From JANXQG01 sp037147235 (lineage in GTDB: Bacteria > Planctomycetota > Planctomycetia > Pirellulales > Thermoguttaceae), in assembly GCA_037147235.1 (NCBI GenBank), contig JBAWVO010000210.1, forward strand, positions 1 through 11,633: 11,633 bases of DNA, in the 5' to 3' direction. The first letter of the stretch is position 1; every line of letters begins with the position of its first letter. The notes beneath the pieces are model-generated. The model did not search any database and was not told where the DNA came from. It saw only the letters and a program-made list of their open reading frames with translations. A program made the position numbers and the translations under genes. Positions 1 to 5,025 of the stretch are shown here, in pieces.

Positions 1-80
1 GACATCCATTTTACACCTTAACCGTGCGCCCAGTTTTCCGGGTCCCGCGCAGAGTCCCTTGCCGCCAGGCTGCGCCCCGT

Positions 81-116
81 GGACCCCCGTGCTAGTGCTG
101 GACCCCCGTGCTAGTG
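81..116. repeat. Tandem direct repeat, two 17-bp copies
   Basis: GGACCCCCGTGCTAGTG occurs at 81-97 and again, identically, at 100-116, with only CT between them (period 19). It lies in the gene-free stretch 1-161, downstream of the minus-strand toxin gene. It contains CTAG, which is usually rare in bacterial coding DNA, and a run of five C. No open frame or promoter is apparent around it. It could be a small intergenic repeat unit or a fragment of a larger array beyond the window edge. Confidence 0.75.
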
Positions 117-161
117 GTTTCTCGACTTTTTTGGCCGACCGCCTTTCTACATTTTCAAAAC

Positions 162-521
162 TCAGCCGACAAGGCCCAAAGCAATCTTTAAGCGGTTGTT
201 GACGGCATGGAGCATCGGATCAGATAACCGGCCGAGCTTGCGAAGTATCTTTGTCTTGTCCAGCGTAAGGATATTTACGCAGTTCACGACCGAATCTTGC
301 CGGAGACCGGACGACAGCCCTTCGGGCGTTGCAATTTCTACCAGTAACCGCGTTGGCTCCGGCACTCTTCGGGTCACACTCGTAATCTGCACAATGATTG
401 TATTGACCAAGCGACGATTGTCGCGGTCATTTTGGACGACCAAGGCCGGCCGTACCTTTGTCCCGCCGCCGGATGAATAAGGGTAATCGAGCAGAACGAC
501 ATCGCCGCGTTGAATGTTCAT
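162..521 (-). CDS. PemK/MazF-family endoribonuclease toxin (type II TA)
   Basis: This 119-aa protein has the length and pattern of PemK/MazF/Kid toxins, ribosome-independent mRNA interferases with an SH3-like barrel fold. The N-terminus reads R-G-D-V-V-L-L-D-Y-P (5-14). It is followed by a loop and the family hallmark K-V-R-P-A-L-V-V-Q-N-D (22-32), in which R24-P25 match the conserved Arg-Pro. Q-I-T-S (45-48) sits where the catalytic Thr/Ser strand lies, and S-G-L-R-Q-D-S-V-V (71-79) then L-T-L-D-K (86-90) are the usual C-terminal signature. The ATG overlaps the antitoxin stop codon (ATGA, 518-521) and has no Shine-Dalgarno of its own, so translation is probably coupled. The antitoxin-first order is typical of the class. 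Family assignment is firm; the RNA cleavage site cannot be read from sequence. Confidence 0.93.
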   Translation of the reverse strand: MNIQRGDVVLLDYPYSSGGGTKVRPALVVQNDRDNRRLVNTIIVQITSVTRRVPEPTRLLVEIATPEGLSSGLRQDSVVNCVNILTLDKTKILRKLGRLSDPMLHAVNNRLKIALGLVG

Positions 522-781
522 GGGTTGTTGCGCGGATCCAGTTCGTTGTAGACGTCCATCGCCGGATCATCCCAGCCGTCTCGCCCAAAGACCTGCATGA
601 CGTGCGGAGCCAAGTCCCCCGTAAACTGGTTATCGTCCAAGTCAAAGATATGCCTGATGTGATCGTAGACTTCGGCGCGGATCAAGACGTATCCCGTTTT
701 TGTGGCGGGATCAAGCACGCGTGGCGGGATTTCTGAATTCTGCGCCACGGCATTTCGTTGCTCCAGAGTCAATTCGATCAT
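518..781 (-). CDS. Putative antitoxin of the PemK/MazF pair
   Basis: This 87-aa acidic protein is encoded directly upstream of the toxin with a 4-nt ATGA overlap, the standard antitoxin position. Start choice: the frame stays open to an ATG at 841, but the ATG at 781 is preceded by GAGAGGTG at a good distance, so 781 is preferred. The N-terminal half carries L-T-L-E-Q-R-N-A-V (4-12) and R-V-L-D-P-A-T-K-T-G-Y-V-L-I-R-A-E-V-Y (21-39), a pattern I know from small antitoxin-like proteins of planctomycetes and cyanobacteria. The tail G-W-D-D-P-A-M-D-V-Y-N-E-L-D-P (69-83) is acidic and probably the segment that wraps the toxin. It does not look like classical MazE/AbrB, and I see no clear DNA-binding fold, so autoregulation is uncertain. 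Role inferred mainly from position. Confidence 0.8.
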   Translation of the reverse strand: MIELTLEQRNAVAQNSEIPPRVLDPATKTGYVLIRAEVYDHIRHIFDLDDNQFTGDLAPHVMQVFGRDGWDDPAMDVYNELDPRNNP

Positions 782-880
782 CGAACACCTCTCGTAGGTT
801 ATTATCCCGTCGCTCTTAGAAAGCACAAGACGAACCCCCACCTCTGAGTTCGTAAAACCCGATTCTACCCTCCACGAGAT

Positions 881-897
881 AGGACGGCAAGCGTCCT
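881..897. repeat. Short hairpin (6-bp stem)
   Basis: AGGACG (881-886) and CGTCCT (892-897) form a perfect stem over a 5-nt loop. On the plus strand it is followed by a T-rich stretch (TTGTCTTGCTTTCTT), giving a weak terminator look, but no plus-strand gene ends here. It is therefore better read as a small intergenic repeat. Confidence 0.45.
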
Positions 898-912
898 TGT
901 CTTGCTTTCTTG

Positions 913-938
913 CCGGTCAGAGAGCGGGGTCAGACCGG
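913..938. repeat. Inverted repeat CCGGTC...GACCGG
   Basis: Perfect 6-bp arms (913-918 and 933-938) flank a 14-nt spacer rich in G (agcggggtca). From memory, the GCGGGGTCAGACC core resembles sequences found beside REP-associated (Y1) transposase genes in various bacteria. No transposase is present here, so this would be at most an orphan end. Low confidence. Confidence 0.35.
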
Positions 939-1063
939 AACTATACACTTTCTGGCTTGCAACCAAGTGAGAGCCATGGTAATCGCTAGAGTGATAACCA
1001 CCCTGTTGCGACAAAGAAGTATTGGACATTTTCATAGCTCCTCAAAGCCAACAGAACTTAAAC

Positions 1064-1121
1064 ACCACGAAAAAAGCAGTTGTATTTCGTTCTCTTTCGT
1101 GTCATTTGTGTGTTTCGTGGT
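1064..1121. repeat. CACGAAA/TTCGTG-type intergenic repeat
   Basis: The segment opens with ACCACGAAA (1064-1072) and closes with its reverse complement TTTCGTGGT (1113-1121). Between them are further TTTCGT units at irregular spacing (TTTCGTTC, TTTCGTGTC). Translated, the T-rich units give F-S-F-V-S-F-V-C-F-V-V, typical of a spurious frame over a repeat. I recognise the general pattern of CACGAAA-rich intergenic repeats from several environmental bacterial genomes. Its function is unknown. Confidence 0.55.
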
Positions 1122-1219
1122 TCTTCAAAAATGTTTTGAGATGGTTTCTGATGGCAAATGGTCCGATTCGGACTCTCGTTCTTATTGTCCGGGTGCGAGG
1201 GGCGTTCGGCAAGTGTGCG

Positions 1220-1265
1220 TTTCCAGCCTGACAGTACACCGGGCAACGCCAGGCTGGAAAGCCTG
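1220..1265. repeat. Overlapping hairpins, CAGGCTGGAAA element
   Basis: TTTCCAGCCTG (1220-1230) is the perfect reverse complement of CAGGCTGGAAA (1250-1260), an 11-bp stem with a 19-nt loop. The right arm can instead fold locally: CAGGCT (1250-1255) pairs with AGCCTG (1260-1265) over a GGAA loop, a GNRA-type tetraloop. The two folds share one arm and exclude each other. The element lies 32 nt beyond the stop of the minus-strand PEGA gene, so it could stop or stabilise that transcript, although no U-tract follows on the minus strand. It also resembles a recurrent planctomycete intergenic repeat. Confidence 0.65.
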
Positions 1266-1296
1266 ACCTACTTGATATTCTGGCGGGTGGTTGAAC

Positions 1297-2031
1297 TTAA
1301 GGTAGCGGGAAATACGGCTGCGACCCAACATTCGACGGCCCGGCGGGTGCCGCTGGCGGCATTGAGGGCGGCGGTTGGTAGATTGGCCCGCTGGCCGGAG
1401 GCGCTACCGGCGAGGTGCTGGGCGGCGGGGTGTAGATCGGCTCGGCCGGCACGGCAGGACCAGACGTCCCAGGCGGAAGTTGATAATAAGGCTGACCGCC
1501 AATCGGCGGGCCGCCAGGGGTTCCTGGAGCCGGAGTGAAGATCGGTCCCCGCGATGGCGGGTTGACCCGATAGCCAGGCGTAGCAATACCCGGCACCGTC
1601 TGTGTGCCGCGGCGCAGGTTCTCGGCCCGAGCGAGCAGTTCTTCTTGCGGAACCACGCCTTGAGGCCGCAGTTGATAGTCGTAGGTACGCACATCGCGGA
1701 GCTTACCGGGGACCAAGGTTTCCGAAAAGAAATCCAACGGCGGAACCTCATACCAGGGCGGAGGCACGGACTGGATCACCGTCAGGGTTTCACAGCCGTC
1801 CTTGACTAGGCGGATCTTGCGGCTGCCGTAATAGATTGGCGAGATAGCAACCGGAGTAAGGCCAACCTCGTTATCGTCCACGTAAGCCAATGCACCCGGC
1901 GGATTGGTGCGGATAATCAACCGCCGTTCAACGCATCCGCCGCCAGCCAAGACCAAAATGGTCACGGCAACGGCCAGCACCCGAGCAGCTCGCGTTGTCG
2001 ACCAGCTTCGACACATAGTAAACGTGCCCAT
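1297..2031 (-). CDS. PEGA-domain, proline-rich envelope protein (probable lipoprotein)
   Basis: The 244-aa protein has an Arg-rich N-terminus, a hydrophobic stretch (18-30) and L-A-G-G-G-C (28-33). C33 is the likely lipidated Cys, but the -3 residue is Gly rather than Leu, so the lipobox is imperfect. Residues 36-90 fit a PEGA domain: R-L-I-I-R-T-N-P-P-G-A-L-A-Y-V-D, then G-L-T-P and the R-K-I-R-L-V-K-D-G strand. PEGA domains are small extracytoplasmic beta-sandwich modules. P-P-P-W-Y-E-V-P-P-L-D-F-F (90-102) is a conserved-looking linker. From about 145 to the end the protein is low complexity, rich in Pro and Gly, with repeated P-I-Y-x-P-P-P-S units (198-205, 216-223) that suggest a wall- or envelope-spanning tail. 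AGGGG lies 6 nt before the chosen ATG; Met6 is an alternative. Transcribed alone, divergent from the PP2C gene. Molecular role unknown. Confidence 0.88.
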   Translation of the reverse strand: MGTFTMCRSWSTTRAARVLAVAVTILVLAGGGCVERRLIIRTNPPGALAYVDDNEVGLTPVAISPIYYGSRKIRLVKDGCETLTVIQSVPPPWYEVPPLDFFSETLVPGKLRDVRTYDYQLRPQGVVPQEELLARAENLRRGTQTVPGIATPGYRVNPPSRGPIFTPAPGTPGGPPIGGQPYYQLPPGTSGPAVPAEPIYTPPPSTSPVAPPASGPIYQPPPSMPPAAPAGPSNVGSQPYFPLP

Positions 2032-2229
2032 TCCTAGCCCCTACAGGAGAGGGGGTGAATAAGAAGTATGAATAGGGTGGGAGTATATCGTTCCGCAGCC
2101 AATGTTTCCAGGTCAATTTGTCTGCCCCTGGCGGGCATTCTCGCGCTAAGTTAATATATAGTATGAAAGTTTGTGATTCCCTACTGCCGAGAAAGTGCTT
2201 AGAGGCTACGAAAAGCCGAAATCCAGACC

Positions 2230-2250
2230 CCCTCTTCCTCCGAGAGAGGG
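2230..2250. repeat. Imperfect C-rich hairpin (degenerate copy)
   Basis: CCCTCT (2230-2235) pairs with AGAGGG (2245-2250). The surrounding bases, read on the minus strand, give AACCCTCTCTCGGAGGAAGA, similar in composition to the perfect hairpin 50 bp to the right. It may be a decayed, oppositely oriented copy of the same element. Confidence 0.4.
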
Positions 2251-2302
2251 TTAGTGTGTTGGCTGTTTGCGCCAGAACTAAGGCAAAAGCCCTCACCCCC
2301 TG

Positions 2303-2326
2303 CCCCTCTCCCAAAAGGGAGAGGGG
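2303..2326. repeat. Perfect 10-bp hairpin repeat element
   Basis: CCCCTCTCCC (2303-2312) and GGGAGAGGGG (2317-2326) form a perfect 10-bp GC-rich stem over an AAAA loop. It is preceded by CCCTCACCCCCTG (2290-2302). There is no U-tract on either side, so it is not a standard intrinsic terminator. It sits 76 nt upstream of the PP2C start, where it could be transcribed into that 5' leader. I recognise the CTCACCCCCTG-plus-hairpin pattern as a repeat scattered through planctomycete genomes; copy number here cannot be assessed. Confidence 0.8.
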
Positions 2327-2402
2327 AGTTTCCGGATAGCCTCCAAGCTCCAATCCTAAGTCCTAAGTCCCTAAGCTCACTGCCTTTAAGAACGGTACTT
2401 TT

Positions 2403-3704
2403 ATGTCACAATCAGGGCACTCGACAGACCATCAAACCGACAGCGTCCCTGGCCGGCTGGAGTATGCCTCGTTATCCGACGTTGGTTTGCGACGGTCAAA
2501 TAATCAGGACTCTCTGGCCGTGATGCCGGCCACCAGCCACAAACTATGGCAGCAGCGTGGGGATCTATTCGTCGTGGCCGACGGCATGGGGGCCCACGCT
2601 GCCGGTGAGTTGGCCAGCAAGATTTCCACCGACACCTTGCCGCTGGTCTATCACAAGCTGGTGGACCGCACGCCGGCAGAAGCGGCTTTAACCGCCGTCG
2701 AAGAGACCAACGCACAAATCCACAGCCGCGGCCAAGCGAGCGACGATTTCAAAGGGATGGGAACCACCACGACTGCCCTCATCTTGTTGCCTTATGGGGC
2801 CTTGCTGGCCCATGTGGGCGACAGCCGGGCCTACCGTCTACGCGGTAATTGCTTCGAGCAATTGACCTTTGATCACAGTCTGGTATGGGAAATGCGGGCG
2901 GCCGGGCAGTTCCAAGGGCCGGTGCCCGACTACGTGCCAAGGAACGTAATTACCCGATCGCTTGGTCCCAACCCCAAGGTTCAGGTCGATTTGGAAGGTC
3001 CGCTTCCCGTCGCGCCGGGTGACACGTTTCTGCTGTGCAGCGATGGCCTTTCCGGCCCGGTGAAAGACGAAGAGATGGGCATGATCCTCGGCAGCATGCC
3101 GCCGGCAGAGGGCGTCCGTGCGCTGGTCGATTTGGCAAATCTCCGCGGAGGACCGGATAATATCACCGTGATCATTGTCAAGGCCGTTGGGCAGGCTTGG
3201 CAGGCGTCATCCGATGACATGCCTCGCCCCCGTGCCGATATTCGGCCCGTGAACCCCATGATCTGGGTTGCCATGGGCGTATTGGCCCTGATCGGTTTGG
3301 GGCTTTTGGCCATGCTGAATTTCATCCCCGCCACACTTTGTTTGGTTGCCGCAACGGTGCTGGGAGTCGGCGGGTTGATCTATCGTCAGGGCGGCGAGAA
3401 AAAGGGCCCGCCGATGAACGGCCGGCGTTACGGACGCGGCCCCTATACGGCGGTGGTCTGCTCACCGTCCCCGGAATTTGTCCAGTATCTGGCCAAGACC
3501 TTGAAAGAACTCCGCGAAGCAGCCACACAGGCCGATATGACGGTTAATCCGGAAGGGTTCAACGCCATCCTCAATCGCGCGGCCGCCGGCAATCAGGCCG
3601 GCGATTATGCCCAAGCAGTGCGATATTACAGCCAGGGCATCGGCTTCCTTATGGCCGAATTCAAACGGCAAGGCAAATCACGGCCGGGAGCTTCGCGACG
3701 TTAA
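2403..3704 (+). CDS. Membrane-anchored PP2C-family Ser/Thr protein phosphatase
   Basis: This 433-aa protein has a PP2C (PPM) catalytic domain at about 20-262. Motifs in order are S-D-V-G-L-R-R-S-N-N-Q-D-S (25-37; Gln replaces the more usual Glu of NED), V-A-D-G-M-G-A-H (58-65; D60 a metal ligand), G-M-G-T-T-T-T-A (118-125), H-V-G-D-S-R-A-Y-R-L (137-146), L-T-x-D-H-S-L-V (154-161), I-T-R-S-L-G (183-188), C-S-D-G-L-S (212-217) and G-G-P-D-N-I-T-V (249-256). The metal-binding aspartates are present, so it should be active on phospho-Ser/Thr. Two hydrophobic segments follow (about 286-306 and 308-327), then a cytoplasmic tail of about 105 residues ending in one TPR-like helix pair (about 386-420). 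The phosphatase thus faces the cytoplasm. No strong SD precedes the ATG. The phosphofructokinase gene begins 16 nt after the stop. The usual partner would be a Hanks-type kinase, which is not in this window. Confidence 0.93.
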   Translation: MSQSGHSTDHQTDSVPGRLEYASLSDVGLRRSNNQDSLAVMPATSHKLWQQRGDLFVVADGMGAHAAGELASKISTDTLPLVYHKLVDRTPAEAALTAVEETNAQIHSRGQASDDFKGMGTTTTALILLPYGALLAHVGDSRAYRLRGNCFEQLTFDHSLVWEMRAAGQFQGPVPDYVPRNVITRSLGPNPKVQVDLEGPLPVAPGDTFLLCSDGLSGPVKDEEMGMILGSMPPAEGVRALVDLANLRGGPDNITVIIVKAVGQAWQASSDDMPRPRADIRPVNPMIWVAMGVLALIGLGLLAMLNFIPATLCLVAATVLGVGGLIYRQGGEKKGPPMNGRRYGRGPYTAVVCSPSPEFVQYLAKTLKELREAATQADMTVNPEGFNAILNRAAAGNQAGDYAQAVRYYSQGIGFLMAEFKRQGKSRPGASRR

Positions 3705-3720
3705 CGATTGGAATGCGACA

Positions 3721-5013
3721 ATGACACGCCCCAGAAATCTCGTGGTCGCCCAAAGTGGCGGCCCAACCCCCGTTATCAACAGTAGTTTGCAAGGCATCCT
3801 TGAGGCGGCTCGCGACACGGACGCCATCGGTTCCGTCTACGGTGCCAGCCATGGCATTGAAGGCGTGCTCAAAGAGGAACTCCTTGATCTTTCCGCTCAG
3901 CCCCGCGATGAGATTGCTCTCTTGCGGTTTACGCCCGCCGCCGGTTCGATCGGCACCTGTCGCTACAAGCTGAAGAAGGGCCAGGACGAAGACTTCCAGC
4001 GGGTGATCGACGTCTTGCGTGCCCACGACGTCGGCTATTTCATGTACATCGGCGGCAACGACTCGATGGATACTGCCAACAAGATTGCGCAGTTGGCCCA
4101 CCAACGCGGCCTGGACTTGGTGGCCGTTGGCGTGCCGAAGACGATCGACAACGACATCGGCGACAGCCAATTCCGTTTGATCGATCACACGCCGGGCTAC
4201 GGTTCAGTGGCCCGTTATTGGTTGCATGCGGTGCAAAACGCCAATGAAGAGAACGCCGGTTCCTCGCCAGCCGATCCGGTATTGGTGCTTCAGGCCATGG
4301 GGCGGAAAATCGGTTTCATTCCCGCCGCTGCCCGATTGGCTGATCCGGCCCGTGAGATGCCTCTGCAAATCTATCTGGCGGAAAGCCCCTGTTCGCTCGA
4401 GCAACTGGCAGACCAAGTCAACGATCAGTTGCGTCGATCGGGCCGCTGTATTGTGGTCGTGAGCGAAGGGTTCGATGTGGGCGACGTCGGCCGCATGCAA
4501 GATGCTTTTGGGCATACCGCGTTTGGCTCCAGTAAATTAACGGTAGTCCAGATCGTGGTGAATTATCTCAACGAGATCGGTTTGGCTGCCAAGGGGACTG
4601 CTCGCGGCAACATGCCCGGCACCGATCAGCGGCACTCGATGGCCTATGCCTCGCCGGTCGATCTGGACGAGGCCTATTGCTTGGGACAGACGGCACTGCA
4701 ACTTGCCGCCACGGACCAAAGCGGTACCATGGCCACGATCCTGCGGAACCCCGGCTGCGTTTACTCGGTTCGGTACGACAAAGTATCTCTGACCGAAGTG
4801 GCCAACAGCGAACGAACTTTCCCTGCTGCGTGGATTGCACCGAGCGGCTGCGACGTAACTGACGATTTCATCCGCTACGCCCGACCGCTCGTAGGCAACG
4901 ACATGATCAGCCTGCCGATCCTCGATGGACGACAGCGGCTAGCTCGCTTCCAGCCAATTCATGCCCAGAAAAAGCTGCCTCCCTACGTGCCGCAAGCGGA
5001 TCGGAAGTCATGA
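3721..5013 (+). CDS. pfp: Phosphofructokinase, probably pyrophosphate-dependent
   Basis: The 430-aa enzyme belongs to the PFKA superfamily and should phosphorylate fructose 6-phosphate to fructose 1,6-bisphosphate in the cytoplasm. Visible motifs are Q-S-G-G-P (11-15), A-G-S-I-G-T-C-R (74-81), Y-I-G-G-N-D-S (109-115), P-K-T-I-D-N-D (139-145; D143 the likely catalytic base), M-G-R (193-195) and S-E-G (248-250). Two positions indicate the donor: D114 stands where ATP-PFKs have Gly (E. coli G104), and K140 replaces the Gly of P-G-T-I-D-N-D. Both are hallmarks of PPi-PFKs, which are reversible. N113 replaces the Asp of GGDD/GGDG, which I have seen in one PPi-PFK subgroup. The frame is open from 3607, inside the phosphatase gene, but the ATG at 3721 opens directly on the first beta strand and has GGAA 7 nt upstream. 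Probably an operon with the PP2C gene. Confidence 0.9.
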   Translation: MTRPRNLVVAQSGGPTPVINSSLQGILEAARDTDAIGSVYGASHGIEGVLKEELLDLSAQPRDEIALLRFTPAAGSIGTCRYKLKKGQDEDFQRVIDVLRAHDVGYFMYIGGNDSMDTANKIAQLAHQRGLDLVAVGVPKTIDNDIGDSQFRLIDHTPGYGSVARYWLHAVQNANEENAGSSPADPVLVLQAMGRKIGFIPAAARLADPAREMPLQIYLAESPCSLEQLADQVNDQLRRSGRCIVVVSEGFDVGDVGRMQDAFGHTAFGSSKLTVVQIVVNYLNEIGLAAKGTARGNMPGTDQRHSMAYASPVDLDEAYCLGQTALQLAATDQSGTMATILRNPGCVYSVRYDKVSLTEVANSERTFPAAWIAPSGCDVTDDFIRYARPLVGNDMISLPILDGRQRLARFQPIHAQKKLPPYVPQADRKS

Positions 5014-5025
5014 TCCAAGGGGAGT

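Larger units (their letters stand above)
782..1296. other. Gene-free stretch between TA pair and PEGA gene
   Basis: No convincing protein gene was found in these roughly 515 bases. Short open frames exist, but they run through hairpins and simple repeats and have no recognisable family or start signal. The stretch holds a small hairpin (881-897), an inverted repeat (913-938), a CACGAAA-type repeat (1064-1121) and a double hairpin (1220-1265). The promoter of the toxin-antitoxin operon should lie near 782-900 on the minus strand, but no clear -35/-10 pair could be recognised. The mixture looks like accumulated intergenic repeat elements. Confidence 0.7.
2032..2402. other. Gene-free stretch between divergent genes
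   Basis: These 371 bases separate the PEGA gene (minus) from the PP2C gene (plus) and must hold promoters for both, but no standard -35/-10 pair stands out. An AT-rich patch near 2150-2165 (TTAATATATAGTATG) is the only plausible -10-like region. The rest is dominated by two C-rich hairpin elements (2230-2250 and 2303-2326) and short CCTAAGT repeats at 2355-2376. A frame running across the right-hand hairpin element gives L-T-P-C-P-S-P-K-R-E-R-G, a peptide familiar from spurious predictions over this repeat type. Confidence 0.7.

Noticed and set aside
518..841. Longer antitoxin starting at 841
   Set aside because: The ATG at 781 has a clear GAGAGG ribosome site and begins the conserved part of the family; the upstream 20 codons have neither.
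910..1266. Open frame of 118 codons on the plus strand between the TA pair and the PEGA gene
   Set aside because: It runs through the inverted repeats and the CACGAAA-type repeat, giving a low-complexity S-F-S-F-V-S-F-V peptide. There is no family resemblance and no convincing start signal.
2140..2170. AT-rich patch with TATATAGTAT as a sigma-70 promoter
   Set aside because: A -10-like hexamer is present on either strand, but no -35 element lies at the right spacing, so it is only a possibility.
2303..2326. Hairpin as an intrinsic terminator
   Set aside because: The stem is strong but has no U-tract on either strand, and no gene ends immediately before it.
2118..2339. Open frame of 73 codons on the plus strand ending in L-T-P-C-P-S-P-K-R-E-R-G
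   Set aside because: The ending is the translation of the intergenic hairpin repeat, a well-known source of spurious small proteins.
1928..2353. Open frame of 141 codons on the minus strand over the PEGA start region
   Set aside because: It overlaps the PEGA gene in another frame and crosses both hairpin repeats. Its composition is not protein-like.
3607..3720. N-terminal extension of the phosphofructokinase
   Set aside because: It overlaps the end of the phosphatase gene and adds 38 residues outside the fold. The ATG at 3721 starts directly on the first beta strand.
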